Assembly: GCF_023923225.1 (NCBI RefSeq)
Contig: NZ_CP099489.1
Coordinates: forward strand, 4,340,001 to 4,404,000
Source: Ornithinimicrobium faecis
Lineage (GTDB): Bacteria > Actinomycetota > Actinomycetes > Actinomycetales > Dermatophilaceae
Direction: 5' to 3'
DNA: 64,000 bases
Position numbers and translations under genes: made by a program. Shown one piece after another: positions 8,155 through 17,556 of the stretch (the first letter of the stretch is position 1; every line of letters begins with the position of its first letter). The notes beneath the pieces were generated by a model that was not told the origin of the DNA, did not search any database, and saw only the letters and a list, made by a program, of their open reading frames with translations.

Positions 8155-9434
8155 GTGTCGTCCTCAACCGAGACCCCGGGTGCGCGATCGGCCCCGCTGC
8201 TTGCTGCGGCTTCGGCGCGTTCCTCGAGGTGACGCCGCTCCGCGGGCGAGGTGGTCATCCGTGCGGCGAGCCGATAGTGCTCGACGGCCTCAGCCCCTTC
8301 CCCGGCCATCTCCAGCAGGTGGGCGCGGACGGCCACGACCCGGTGGTTCCGCTTCATCCGCGGGTCTGCCGCCACGTCCTCGAGCAGTGTCAGCCCCGCC
8401 CGGGGACCGTGCACCATGGCCGCGGCGACGGCACGGTTGAGTGCCACGACCGGGTTGTCCGCGACCCGCAGGAGCAGGTCGTAGAGCGCGAGGATCTGGG
8501 GCCAGTCCGTTGCGTCCGCCGAGCCTGCCTCGTTGTGGACCGCCGCGATGGCGGCCTGCAGCTGATAGGGGCCGGGGCGCCCCGCCATCAGGGCGGTGGT
8601 GACCAGCCCCGTGCCCTCGGCGATCGCGTCACCGTCCCACAGGCTCCGCTCCTGCTCCGCCAGCGGGACCAGCGCTCCGCCTGGCCCCGTCCGGGCTGCG
8701 GTGCGTGCCTCGGTGAGGAGCATCAGCGCGAGCAACCCCATGACCTCTGGGTCGTCTGGTCGGGCCCGCTGCAGGACCCGGGTCAGCCGGATCGCCTCCC
8801 CGGCGAGCTCCTTGCGGTGCAGCGTGCTCGCCGAGGTCGAGGTGTAGCCCTCGTTGAAGATCAGGTAGAGCACGTGCTGGACCGCGCCCAGCCGGGAGAC
8901 CAACTCATCATGTGGCGGCATCCGGAACCGGGCGCCGGAGTCCCGGATGCGCTGCTTGGCCCGACTGATCCGTTGCGCCATGGTGGGCTCCGGCACCAAA
9001 AAGGCCCGGGCGATCTCGGTGGTGGTGAGCCCGCCGACCGCTCGCAGGGTCAACCCGATCTGGGAGGGCAGGGTCAGCTCGGGGTGGCAGCACAGCAGGA
9101 GCAGGATCAGGGAGTCGTCCTCCGGCTCCCGCGGGGCATCGGCCGCCGCGGCGAGATAGTCCTCGGGCAGCACGCGCACGGCCACGTCGTCCTCCCGGCG
9201 CCGTCGGGCCTGCTCTGCGCGGAGCAGGTCGGTCAGCCGCCGGGAGCCCACGGTGATCAACCAGGCCCGGGGGTTGTCCGGCCGTCCCTGCGACGGCCAC
9301 TGCGTCGCCGCCGCCAGCAACGCCTCCTGCACGGCGTCCTCGGCCAGGTCGAAGTGACCATAGCGGCGCACGAGCGCACCGAGCACCTGCGACGCGAGTG
9401 CGCGCAGCAGGTCCTCGGTGCTGGGCTCACTCAC
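8151..9434 (-). CDS. ECF42-type sigma factor with C-terminal extension
   Basis: A 427-residue sigma-70 family protein of the large ECF42/DUF6596 type. N-terminal region 2 includes RRYGHFDLAEDAVQEALLAA and DNPRAWLITVGSRRLTD; region 4 includes LTTTEIARAFLVPEPTMAQR. A long helical, TPR-like C-terminal extension follows (VLYLIFNEGYTSTSA, VALNRAVAAAMVHGP, HYRLAARMTTSPAERRHLE). This class has no classical anti-sigma factor, and the extension is thought to control activity. The ATG overlaps the stop of the YCII gene (ATGA). ECF42 genes are characteristically paired with YCII/DGPF proteins, as here. Confidence 0.9.
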   Translation of the reverse strand: MSEPSTEDLLRALASQVLGALVRRYGHFDLAEDAVQEALLAAATQWPSQGRPDNPRAWLITVGSRRLTDLLRAEQARRRREDDVAVRVLPEDYLAAAADAPREPEDDSLILLLLCCHPELTLPSQIGLTLRAVGGLTTTEIARAFLVPEPTMAQRISRAKQRIRDSGARFRMPPHDELVSRLGAVQHVLYLIFNEGYTSTSASTLHRKELAGEAIRLTRVLQRARPDDPEVMGLLALMLLTEARTAARTGPGGALVPLAEQERSLWDGDAIAEGTGLVTTALMAGRPGPYQLQAAIAAVHNEAGSADATDWPQILALYDLLLRVADNPVVALNRAVAAAMVHGPRAGLTLLEDVAADPRMKRNHRVVAVRAHLLEMAGEGAEAVEHYRLAARMTTSPAERRHLEERAEAAASSGADRAPGVSVEDDT

Positions 9435-9799
9435 CCCGCGGCGCCACCGTCATCATCGAGTGGACGCAACTCGACCCGGCCGAACGCCTGACTCATCAGG
9501 GCGGCAATCTCCACCGCCCGGTCGTGACCGGCGACGTCCACGATGCCGAAGCTGACCAGGAACTCCTTGGCCTCCAGGTAGGGCCCGTCGGTGACCACCG
9601 GCACTCCCTCCCGCAGTTCCACGGTCTGGGTGTGGCTCGGATCGGCCAGCCCACCGGCATACACAAACTCACCGGACTCGATGAGCTCCTGGGCGAAGGC
9701 CTGCGCCGGACCGAACTCCTCCTCCGGGTGCTCTCGCTGATAGTCCACCCCCTGGTCCCAGTCCGCCTGGGTGCCATAGGCCAGCATGACGTATTTCAT
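9431..9799 (-). CDS. YCII/DGPF-family protein
   Basis: A 122-residue YCII-related protein starting MKYVMLAYG, with the diagnostic VVTDGPYLEAKEFLVSFGIV (the DGPF motif reads DGPY here). The family has a dimeric alpha-beta fold with a possible enzymatic pocket; no reaction is established. It is the upstream, translationally coupled partner of the ECF42 sigma gene and is probably its main regulatory target. ATG 9799 is preceded by GGAGGAG. The longer frame to 9877 shows no homology. Confidence 0.88.
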   Translation of the reverse strand: MKYVMLAYGTQADWDQGVDYQREHPEEEFGPAQAFAQELIESGEFVYAGGLADPSHTQTVELREGVPVVTDGPYLEAKEFLVSFGIVDVAGHDRAVEIAALMSQAFGRVELRPLDDDGGAAG

Positions 9800-9941
9800 G
9801 TCTCCTCCTCGCGCTCCGAACCCGGCGATCGGGTCCACACCGGTGACGTCGGAGCCGGGGCCCCGCCCTCGACACAACCACGGGGATCGGCTGACCCCTC
9901 ACCGCGAGCGTAGAAGTTGTTTGAGAAAAGTTCCTGGCGTG

Positions 9942-10166
9942 ATGTCGCGAATCCGTCACATCCACTCCCGCTTCTACGACAACCAGGGCAACACCCTGGA
10001 CTACGTCTACGAGCTGACCGGCGACGAGCTGACGATCTGGGCCGGGGAGCCCGGCTCCCCCGCCTATTTCCGCGGGGCCTTCAGCGTGGACGACACGGTG
10101 CTGGACGGCGCGTGGGTCTACCCCGGAGGCGGCGGCTACGACTCGACCATGACGCGCCGGGCCTGA
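9942..10166 (+). pseudogene. DUF1579-like C-terminal remnant
   Basis: A 74-codon frame (start near ATG 9942 or GTG 9939) whose sequence, RFYDNQGNTLDYVYELTGDE then LTIWAGEPGSPAYFRGAFS and WVYPGGGGYDSTMTRRA, resembles the C-terminal half of DUF1579-type proteins of about 150 residues. No N-terminal half is found upstream in any frame; that space is the YCII promoter region on the other strand. There is no convincing ribosome site. Most likely a decayed gene fragment, although a short functional protein cannot be excluded. Confidence 0.5.
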
Positions 10167-10216
10167 GCCGCGCCACGACGCCCGCGTTGGTCCCGACCGG
10201 GTGCAGGGCCGGACAC

Positions 10217-10252
10217 GCGGGCCCGGCGACGACGAATCGTTGCCGGGCCCGC
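10217..10252. terminator. Strong hairpin terminator
   Basis: Sixteen-base-pair stem (left arm 10217-10232, right arm 10237-10252, one G-T pair) with a CGAA tetraloop. It lies between the DUF1579 remnant and the 3' end of the convergent ABC permease gene, so it could serve both. There is no T-run, as is usual for actinobacterial terminators. Confidence 0.75.
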
Positions 10253-10266
10253 AGTTCGGCGCGCGC

Positions 10267-12759
10267 TCAGACGGTCGCCAGCCCCGCAGCCGGGGCGATC
10301 CGTGCGGCCCGCCGGGCGGGCAGCACCGAGGCGAGCAGCCCCGCCACGATCGCGAGCGCGAGGATCACCGCGAGTTGGGTGACCGGGAAGGCCAGCTGCG
10401 TGGTGGTGCCCTCGGGCAGCAGGGTCTGCACCCCGAACCACGCGTAGGTCACGCCGAGGACGATGCCGAGCAGTGCACTGACCACGGACAGCAGCACTCC
10501 CTCGAGCGTCAGCATGCCCCGCAGTTGGGACCGGGTCAGGCCCAGGGCGCGCAGCAGAGCGTTCTCCCGGGTGCGCTCCAACACGGACAGGGCGAGGGTG
10601 TTGGCGATGCCGACGACAGCGATCACCACGGCCACCCCCAGCAGTGCCGTGGTGATGAGCACCAGCACGTCGAGCATCGTGGTGAGTTGGGCGCGCTCGG
10701 AGGCGCTGCCGGTGACCCAGGCGCCCTCCGGCTCGACGAGGTCACGGATGGCAGAGACCACGGTGCTGACCTCTGCATCGTCACTGAGGCGGATCAGCAG
10801 GCCACCCCCGGCTGCGGAGGAGGCGTCCAGCGCGACCAGGTCGGCCGAGGGCAGCACCACCTCGTCCAAGGGGAAGGGCACGACGGTCGCCTCGCTGCTG
10901 CCGTCGGGGCCGGTCATGACCAGGGTGTCGCCCTCACGCAGTCCCCTGATCTCCATGAGGTAGTCGGAGAGACCGACGGTGCCCGGCTCGAGCCGTTGGG
11001 CAGCCTGGGGGTCTCGCAGCACCGGTGCCACCACCTCTGGGTCGATCCCATAGACGGGCGACTCCGCCCACGTGCCGTCGGCCTGCTCCATCTGGAGCCA
11101 CCCGCCCTCAAACTGGACGGTCTCGGCCACCCCGGGGACGCTGTCCACCTGGGTCGCTATCGCCTCATCGAGCGGGCGCACCGTCATCCGCTCGCCATCC
11201 TCGTCCGAGGGGTTGCCGACGAGTTCAAACTGCGGGAAGGCCATGACGTCCGCGGGAAACTGCTCGTCGATCTCGCTCAGGGCGGTCCGCTCGGCCGAGG
11301 CCGCACCGACCGAGGTCATCGTGATCAGGGTGACCCCAATCAGCAGGGCGGCACTGGTCGCGGCGGCCCGGCCCGGGTTGCTGACCGTGTTACCCACCGC
11401 CAGTCGGCTCGGCACCCCGCGCAGCAGTGCGCCGAGCGCCCGGATGCCCGCGGGCACGAAGAAGACCGCGGCGACCAGGACGCCAACAAAGCTCAGCAGG
11501 CCGCTGGCCACCCCGACCAGGACGTTGTGCGTCATGGCCGCCAGGACCAGACCGGCCGCGCCGGCGCCGAGCAGCAGCACGGAGGCGACGATGCGCAGCA
11601 GTCCGGGGCGCGAGGCCACAGCTGGAGGGACTGCAGGCTGCAGCGCCGCCATCGGCGCCACCCGTGTGGCGCGGCGGGTCGGCCACCACGCCGCCCCGAG
11701 GGTGACTGCCACGCCCGCGACCAACGGTGCGAGCAACGACACCGGGTTCCATCCGGGGCGCAGGGTCACCGGCGTGCCGAGGTTGACCTCACCCAGCGTC
11801 AGGGCGGCGGTCCAGGTGATCGCCACTCCCAGCAACACTCCGGCGGCAGATGCCACGACGCCGAGTGTCAGGGCCTCGAGCAGCACGGTGCGCCGCACCT
11901 GTGCGCGAGTGGCCCCCACGCAGCGCAACAGCGCCAGCTCCCGCGTGCGCTGTGCCAGGACGATGGCAAAGGTGTTGGCGATGACCAGGGCGCTGGTCGC
12001 GACCGCGATCGCCCCGAAGCCCAGCAGCACCGGGCCCAGCAGATCGAGCCCTCCCGTGGCCTGCGAGATCAGCCGGTTGGCTGCCTCGGGTCCGGTCATC
12101 ACCTCCACCCCGGGCGCTGCCTCGGCGACAGCTGCCCGGGCACCGGCCTCGTCGGTCCCCGCCAGGTCGATCGTGACCATCGCATAGCCGAGCTCGGGGT
12201 CCCACTCGCGCAGGGCGCTCTCCTGCGCCACGAGCACGTCCTGCCAGGTGTAGAGCGGGGAGTCACCGACATCCATGATGCCGACGACGTCCAGGTCCAC
12301 CGGGTCACCGGGCTCGCCGGTTGAGTCATAGGGCTCGAAGGTCACGGTGTCGCCCAGGGCGTGGTCGGTCGTCGACGAGGCAACCACCTGGTCCGGGCCC
12401 GCGGGCAGCTGCCCCTCGAGCAGCTCCACCCCCGGGCCCGTCGGCGTCGTCGTGGCCAGCACCCCGGTGGAGTCGACGGTGCCATAGACCTGCGCCGGGG
12501 CAGCGACGACGGACAGGCCGTCACGCTCCCGCAACGCATCCACCTCGCCCGCCCCGAGCGGTGCCTCCCCGGACCAGAGCACGAGGTCACGGTTGACCAC
12601 GTCGCCGGCCACTGTCTCCCCGATGCCGCGCTCCATGGCATCAAGCGCCAGGAGGGTGGTGGCAACGAAACCGACACTGAGCACGATCGCCAGAGCCGTC
12701 GCGGCCAGCCGCCGGGCGTGCCCCCGCAACCCGGCGGCGGCCAGGGACAGGGTGCTCAT
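10267..12759 (-). CDS. FtsX-like ABC transporter permease
   Basis: An 830-residue permease of the MacB/FtsX superfamily with a duplicated architecture. An N-terminal helix (ALAIVLSVGFVATTLLAL) is followed by a periplasmic-type domain, a first FtsX block (FGAIAVATSALVIANTFAI through about residue 440), a second extracytoplasmic domain, and a C-terminal FtsX block (VLITTALLGVAVVIAVVG, ALLRALGLTRSQLRGML). Each FtsX block carries the RTRE-AL-LR-GATR coupling-helix pattern. The ATG overlaps the stop of the upstream ATPase gene (ATGA). Substrate unknown; such systems often handle lipids or peptide antibiotics. Confidence 0.9.
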   Translation of the reverse strand: MSTLSLAAAGLRGHARRLAATALAIVLSVGFVATTLLALDAMERGIGETVAGDVVNRDLVLWSGEAPLGAGEVDALRERDGLSVVAAPAQVYGTVDSTGVLATTTPTGPGVELLEGQLPAGPDQVVASSTTDHALGDTVTFEPYDSTGEPGDPVDLDVVGIMDVGDSPLYTWQDVLVAQESALREWDPELGYAMVTIDLAGTDEAGARAAVAEAAPGVEVMTGPEAANRLISQATGGLDLLGPVLLGFGAIAVATSALVIANTFAIVLAQRTRELALLRCVGATRAQVRRTVLLEALTLGVVASAAGVLLGVAITWTAALTLGEVNLGTPVTLRPGWNPVSLLAPLVAGVAVTLGAAWWPTRRATRVAPMAALQPAVPPAVASRPGLLRIVASVLLLGAGAAGLVLAAMTHNVLVGVASGLLSFVGVLVAAVFFVPAGIRALGALLRGVPSRLAVGNTVSNPGRAAATSAALLIGVTLITMTSVGAASAERTALSEIDEQFPADVMAFPQFELVGNPSDEDGERMTVRPLDEAIATQVDSVPGVAETVQFEGGWLQMEQADGTWAESPVYGIDPEVVAPVLRDPQAAQRLEPGTVGLSDYLMEIRGLREGDTLVMTGPDGSSEATVVPFPLDEVVLPSADLVALDASSAAGGGLLIRLSDDAEVSTVVSAIRDLVEPEGAWVTGSASERAQLTTMLDVLVLITTALLGVAVVIAVVGIANTLALSVLERTRENALLRALGLTRSQLRGMLTLEGVLLSVVSALLGIVLGVTYAWFGVQTLLPEGTTTQLAFPVTQLAVILALAIVAGLLASVLPARRAARIAPAAGLATV

Positions 12760-13520
12760 CGGCCCATCCCGGTGAGCTGCTCCAGAACCCGCTCTGCCGT
12801 CGGCTCGAGGATCTCCCCGGAGATCTGACCGTCGGCGAGCAGGATCACCCGGTCCGCATAGCCAGCGGCCACCGGGTCGTGCGTCACCATGACCACGGAC
12901 TGACCCCACTCATCGACGCTGCGCCGCAGCAGGGCCAGCACCTCGGCACCGGTCGTGGAGTCCAGCGCCCCGGTCGGCTCGTCCGCGAAGACGACGTCCG
13001 GCCGGGTCACCAGAGCCCGGGCCAGCGCCACGCGCTGCTGCTGCCCACCCGACAGCTCTCCGGGCCGGTGACCCAGCCGGTCCTCCAGCCCGAGTCCGGA
13101 CACGACCTGCCGCAGCCACGCCGGGTCCCCCTGCGACCCGGCGAGCTGCAGCGGCAGGCGGATGTTGGCCTCCGCGGTCAGGGTGGGCAGCAGGTTGAAG
13201 GCCTGGAAGACGAAGCCGACCCGCGAGCGGCGCAGCCGCGTCAGGGCGGTGTCGGACAGGCGGGTGAGCTCGGCGTCGGCCAGGAAGACGCGCCCAGAGG
13301 TCGGGGTGTCGAGTCCGGCGAGCAGGTGCATCAGCGTGGACTTGCCCGACCCGCTCGGCCCCATGATCGCGGTGAACTGGCCGGCCTCGATGCCGACGGA
13401 GACCCCGTCGAGGGCACGAACGGCGGTCTCCCCCGCGCCGTAGGTCTTGGTGAGGTCGATAGCGCTCGCAGCGAGCGTGGCCTGCGGGCGCGGAGCCCGC
13501 GAAGTGGTCGTCGAAGTCAT
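12756..13520 (-). CDS. ABC transporter ATP-binding protein (LolD/MacB type)
   Basis: A 254-residue ATPase with Walker [11 protein letters not shown]-loop [17 protein letters not shown], signature [15 protein letters not shown], Walker [15 protein letters not shown] and H-loop [15 protein letters not shown]. The LDSTTG form and FxFQ-FNLLP are typical of partners of FtsX-type permeases. It is translationally coupled to the permease. Start ATG 13520 ([13 protein letters not shown]) has no clear ribosome site; the upstream frame to 13736 runs through a regulatory dyad and lacks homology. Regulation by the nearby LiaR-like two-component system is an inference from how such modules are usually organised. 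Confidence 0.9.
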   Translation of the reverse strand: MTSTTTSRAPRPQATLAASAIDLTKTYGAGETAVRALDGVSVGIEAGQFTAIMGPSGSGKSTLMHLLAGLDTPTSGRVFLADAELTRLSDTALTRLRRSRVGFVFQAFNLLPTLTAEANIRLPLQLAGSQGDPAWLRQVVSGLGLEDRLGHRPGELSGGQQQRVALARALVTRPDVVFADEPTGALDSTTGAEVLALLRRSVDEWGQSVVMVTHDPVAAGYADRVILLADGQISGEILEPTAERVLEQLTGMGR

Positions 13521-13607
13521 AGCAGGAACGCTACGGAGCAGACCCCACCTGTCACATCGGTCCACAGACCGGACCACAGGTCGGGTGACGTGCGGCCCCA
13601 GGGGGAG

Positions 13608-13633
13608 CCTCGTCATACCGGGGTATGACGAGG
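13608..13633. promoter_or_regulatory. 26-bp perfect dyad (operator candidate)
   Basis: Two perfect 12-base arms, CCTCGTCATACC (13608-13619) and GGTATGACGAGG (13622-13633), separated by GG. The dyad lies 88-113 bases upstream of the ABC ATPase start and 16 bases beyond the stop of the Stealth gene. The short 2-base spacer argues against a terminator hairpin and favours a dimeric regulator site. Confidence 0.6.
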
Positions 13634-13648
13634 TGTCGGTAGGTGGGG

Positions 13649-15355
13649 TCAGGAGGACTGCTCGTCGGCCCGGGTGGGTGGGAGCTCGAACGCGGTGGGG
13701 ATGGGGAAGGTCTGGGCCAGCCAGGTGGGGAGCCACCCAGGATCGGCTTCGTCCTCCCCGTCGGGCGACGGGACGTCGTTGAGACAGATGACGCTGACAT
13801 TGTCGGGATAGCCCTTGACCAGTAGGCGCTCCCGGACGCTCGGGTCCCCGATGTTGAAGTAGCCGTAGCGGATCGCCGACCGCACCCCGCGCCCCGTGAA
13901 GAGGGCGGTGTACAGGTGCAGCCAGGAGTTGGACTCGACATCTGTGTCCGACCGGAAGGGGCTGCGCACCGTGCCCGCGATCTCGCTGGCGTAGCGCTCC
14001 ACCACCTCGGTCGCGATCTGCTTGCTCTGGGCGATCGGAACATGGGCGAACACCTCGGAGGCACGGCGGCCGAAATCGCGCTGGATGAGCTCCGCCGAGT
14101 TCGAGCGTGCGCGCTCCAGCGGGTTCTGGAGCTCGCGGGAGATGTCGGGGCGGCGGGACCGGGAGAAGAAGATCCTGAGCTGCCCGGCTGTGGTGAAGAA
14201 GTCGTAGGGCGTCACGGGCGCGGTGAACATCACGTCGTCGTTGAGGATGAGGTAGTGCTCCGAGAGGCCAGGGATGCGGTGGACCTGCGAGGCGATCGCG
14301 TGGGAGTTGAAGCTGGGCAGCGCCTCGCCGTCGGAGAAGATCTCGCGGTGGTCCACCACGGTCACCCGGCCGTGCTGCGTGTCCAGCCAGTCGGGAGTCT
14401 GCTCGTCCGTGACCAGGTAGATGTGGCGGATCCAGGGCGCGTGGGTCTCCAGGGACCTCATCGAGGCCCGCAGCTCACCACGGTCACGGAAGTAGTGGGC
14501 GTCACTGGCCCCCGACGCGTCCGCCAGACCGAGCCGGCGGCGCACGGCAGCCCGCTTGGCTCGCCACTGCGGGTCGGAGTCGTCCACCCAGAGATAGACG
14601 GCATCGACCGGGAACTCGATGGCCGAGGCGTCTCCGGTGGCTCCGACGATGCTGGGCTCGGCCCAGCCGTCCCACCGTGCCCGGGTGGTCAGTGGAAGGG
14701 GATCGCTGCGATCGATCTCCTGCACGATGCTCTGGCGGTCGGGTGCCACCAGCGTCTCCCGATCCTCGTGATCGTCCCAGACCGCGATGCGGCAGCCGTC
14801 GGGAGCACCGTAGAGCTTTCCTATCGTCGTGCAGCGGACATACTGAAAGACGGAGAGGTCCCGGATGGACTCGAGCTCCTCCGAGGTGGGGGCCTCCGTC
14901 ACTGGACGGGGCAGGCCGGTCTCGCGGGAGTGGTAGTAGAACCCCTCCGCACCCAGACTCTGCCCGATGGCGCCGACCACGGCGGCCAGGTCGTCGCGGC
15001 GCACGCCCCACCTCGTGGTGCGCGTGAAGGGCAGCTGCATGGCGAAGAACGGCACCCCGGTGCTCTCGAGCGACTCGGCGACCGCGGTGGCGGTCTGCGC
15101 GGCCAGCCGCCACCTGGTGACATCCGCCTGCCGGTGGGCAATGACGTAGCGCGCCCGGTGGGTGGTGATCTCGTGCTCGTCACTCGAGTCGGCCAGCCGC
15201 AGCAGGTCGGCCGGGAGGAGTCGGCGCAGACTGGGCTGCTCCGGGGCAGCCGAGGCGACCGTGTTCGTCACCCGCCGTCGCACGCGATAGGCGAGCTTGC
15301 CCACTGCTGCTCGCGGAGCCTTGACCAGTCTCCGTGCGGTGCGCCTGCCTCTCAT
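13649..15355 (-). CDS. Stealth-family capsule phosphotransferase
   Basis: A 568-residue Stealth protein, a hexose-1-phosphate-transferase-type enzyme that builds phosphodiester-linked surface polysaccharides. The CR1 motif DAVYLWVDDSDPQW is near residue 255; CR2 is RDRGELRASMRSLETHAPWI then IYLVTDEQTPDW; CR3 is LILNDDVMFTAPV with later conserved segments; CR4 is near the C-terminus (SVICLNDV). The N-terminal 250 residues are a variable accessory domain. ATG 15355 overlaps the stop of the CDP-glycerol transferase gene (ATGA), so both products are made together and probably act on one polymer. Confidence 0.9.
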   Translation of the reverse strand: MRGRRTARRLVKAPRAAVGKLAYRVRRRVTNTVASAAPEQPSLRRLLPADLLRLADSSDEHEITTHRARYVIAHRQADVTRWRLAAQTATAVAESLESTGVPFFAMQLPFTRTTRWGVRRDDLAAVVGAIGQSLGAEGFYYHSRETGLPRPVTEAPTSEELESIRDLSVFQYVRCTTIGKLYGAPDGCRIAVWDDHEDRETLVAPDRQSIVQEIDRSDPLPLTTRARWDGWAEPSIVGATGDASAIEFPVDAVYLWVDDSDPQWRAKRAAVRRRLGLADASGASDAHYFRDRGELRASMRSLETHAPWIRHIYLVTDEQTPDWLDTQHGRVTVVDHREIFSDGEALPSFNSHAIASQVHRIPGLSEHYLILNDDVMFTAPVTPYDFFTTAGQLRIFFSRSRRPDISRELQNPLERARSNSAELIQRDFGRRASEVFAHVPIAQSKQIATEVVERYASEIAGTVRSPFRSDTDVESNSWLHLYTALFTGRGVRSAIRYGYFNIGDPSVRERLLVKGYPDNVSVICLNDVPSPDGEDEADPGWLPTWLAQTFPIPTAFELPPTRADEQSS

Positions 15356-17556
15356 GAGCCTCCTCCTGTCGTCCCGATTCTGTGCAGCCGTCGGTCGATC
15401 GTGTCGACGACGCGCCGGGAGTTCTCCTGGTCGTGGTGTGCGAAGAGCTCGTCGGCCCGTCCGGCGAACCGGGGATCGGGGGCGCACCCCCGCGCCAGGA
15501 GCGCATCGAGCTCGTCGAGGGTGCCTTCCACCGTCGTGACCACGGGCCCGAAACCGTCGCGCTCGAAGTCGAACCACGAGGGTGCCGCGTGCCGGGTCTC
15601 GAACTCCTCGCGATCAAACCGGGCATAGATCACCGGCGTGCCCAGATATGCGGCGTCGAAGTGGACGGAGGAGTGGTCGGTGAGGAAGACGTCGCACCGC
15701 CGCACCAGGTCCTGCAGCGCCGTGCCGGTGGCCGCGACGACGGTGATGCGGTCACCGGCCGTCGCAGCGTCCATGAGGTGCTCGGCAACATTGTGGTGCG
15801 GAGCGAACACCAGTCGATAGTCAAAGGCCTCCAGCATGGTCTGCAGACGGTCGCTGGTCAGCAACCCGGTCATGAACCGTTCGTAGTCGGACCCGTCGTA
15901 GCGCTCCTGGTCCGGGCTGCTCTGTCCGCGGGCCTGGGACCAGAGGTAACGCCGCCAGGTGGGCATCATGAGGATGGTGCGGCTGGGCGGCGTGGGCGTG
16001 AGGTGGTCGAACCGAGGCATGCCCACCTCCGCGATCTGCGCGTCGTAGCCCGAGGCTGCGCGCAGCGCCCGGGTCTCACCGCGAGCGCTGGTGAGAATGA
16101 GGTCGTAGCCCGTGCTGCCACGCTTGACGGCCTCCGGGCTGAGATGCACGCCGTGCTGGAGGAAGACCTGCAGGGCCCCGATCCGCCAGGCCAGCCGGCG
16201 CAGGAACGCCTTGCGGTTCCACTGCTCGGGAAGCATGTGGTGCGTGGAGTGCGCATTGGCGACGACCGTCGCGTGCAGCATGAGCAGCTCGTGACGTCTC
16301 GACGAGTGCGGCACCACGTGGCCCAACTGACGCAGCTCGGCGAACTGCGGACTGGACCGGGACAGCACGTAGTAGACGTGCCGCCGGGGGTGCTGCGTGC
16401 GCAGGTAACGGAACAAGTGCAGGCCGTTGTCCTGGGCCTCCTCCGCCCGCTCACCCAGGAGCCAGACCTCGCGGCCGAGGAAGAAGGGCGCGCTGACGAG
16501 CTTGAGCAGCCGCAGGGCACGCATCCGTCGTCCACCCTCACCGCGCTGGATGTAGCGGAGGTCGGCGCCCGTGATCCGCGCCCGCCACGCGAGCTCCGCG
16601 AGGGGTCCACTGCCGTGGGCGACCCACAACCGCGTCTCGCGCCCGTGGTCCGGCGTGTGCAGGTAGTAACGCACGGCGTCGGCCTCCGCCGAGGGAGCCG
16701 CCAGCCGCACGGTGCGGGCGTTGGCGAGCGACCCCTTGCTGGGCCGGGCGGCGCGGGTCGACCGCAGCGACTCGTGCGGCGAGCTGAGGGAGAGCTCGAT
16801 CCGATAATCACCGGTGGGGACACCGCCCAGGGGCACCCGGGCGACGAGCCACTCCCAGCGCGCGATCCCCGAGGCGTCGATGCGCTGGACGAGCCCGACC
16901 GGCTCCGACCCCCCGGCATCCCCCGCGTCTGGCGCGGCCAGCGTCACCCGGAACTGCCAGGGTGGGCGGCTGTCGAAGCGATGTCCGGCGAGGTTGATGC
17001 GCAGCGCGATGTCGACGGCGCCCGGCTGCGGGTCCAGCCACTCGACCGTGACCAGTGCCGCCTGCAGCGCCAGGGAGCCGAGGTAGTCCGACACCCCTGC
17101 GGGTTGCTCAGCGCCCTCTGCGAGCTCCGCGAGGACGAGGTCGAGATAGGCGGTCACCAGGGGGACCGGCGTGGTGCGGTGCCACACCAGCACCGGCCCG
17201 GCGAAGTTGGACCCGACCGCCGCGACGCTGTGCCGCGCGGCGACCAGCCCCGACGCGAGCTCGTCGAGCAGGTCGGGCGTGGGCTGCTCCAGGGTCGTGA
17301 TGGTGATCAGGTGTGCGGTGGGGACGGCGGCCATGATCTCGCTCAGCGTGCCCACCGGGTCGCCAGTGTCAGCCAGCTTGAGCCGGTGCACGTCCGGCAG
17401 CTCGTCGCAGGCCGCCACCACCTGGTCCGCCAGGTCGGAGGGGTAGGCCACGATCAGGCGCGCGCGATCGCCCCGCGCCCCGAGACGATGCAGCCACCGC
17501 GGCAGGTGGGAGGCGTCGCGGTCCACGAGCAGCACGAGGCACGCATCGTCGAGCAC
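15352..17556 (-). CDS. CDP-glycerol glycerophosphotransferase-family protein
   Basis: About 734 residues. The C-terminal 350 residues are a TagB/TagF-type domain (PF04464): VYYVLSRSSPQFAEL, VFLQHGVHLSPEAVKRG, EVGMPRFDHL, FAPHHNVAEHL, and the hallmark LTDHSSVHFDAAYLGTPVIY. It should transfer a polyol phosphate from a CDP donor onto a surface polymer. The first ~330 residues hold a glycosyltransferase-like N-terminal part and a beta-rich region of unknown role. GTG 17556 is chosen for the GGGAGGAAG just upstream; ATG 17607 would add 17 residues. Coupled to the Stealth gene. Confidence 0.85.
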   Translation of the reverse strand: MLDDACLVLLVDRDASHLPRWLHRLGARGDRARLIVAYPSDLADQVVAACDELPDVHRLKLADTGDPVGTLSEIMAAVPTAHLITITTLEQPTPDLLDELASGLVAARHSVAAVGSNFAGPVLVWHRTTPVPLVTAYLDLVLAELAEGAEQPAGVSDYLGSLALQAALVTVEWLDPQPGAVDIALRINLAGHRFDSRPPWQFRVTLAAPDAGDAGGSEPVGLVQRIDASGIARWEWLVARVPLGGVPTGDYRIELSLSSPHESLRSTRAARPSKGSLANARTVRLAAPSAEADAVRYYLHTPDHGRETRLWVAHGSGPLAELAWRARITGADLRYIQRGEGGRRMRALRLLKLVSAPFFLGREVWLLGERAEEAQDNGLHLFRYLRTQHPRRHVYYVLSRSSPQFAELRQLGHVVPHSSRRHELLMLHATVVANAHSTHHMLPEQWNRKAFLRRLAWRIGALQVFLQHGVHLSPEAVKRGSTGYDLILTSARGETRALRAASGYDAQIAEVGMPRFDHLTPTPPSRTILMMPTWRRYLWSQARGQSSPDQERYDGSDYERFMTGLLTSDRLQTMLEAFDYRLVFAPHHNVAEHLMDAATAGDRITVVAATGTALQDLVRRCDVFLTDHSSVHFDAAYLGTPVIYARFDREEFETRHAAPSWFDFERDGFGPVVTTVEGTLDELDALLARGCAPDPRFAGRADELFAHHDQENSRRVVDTIDRRLHRIGTTGGGS

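Noticed and set aside
9786..9941. N-terminal extension of the DUF1579-like frame
   Set aside because: The region is the promoter and ribosome site of the divergent YCII gene; no homology and poor codon use.
10201..12324. 707-codon plus-strand frame opposite the ABC permease
   Set aside because: Low-complexity Gly/His/Gln/Arg composition; the minus strand encodes an intact FtsX-type permease.
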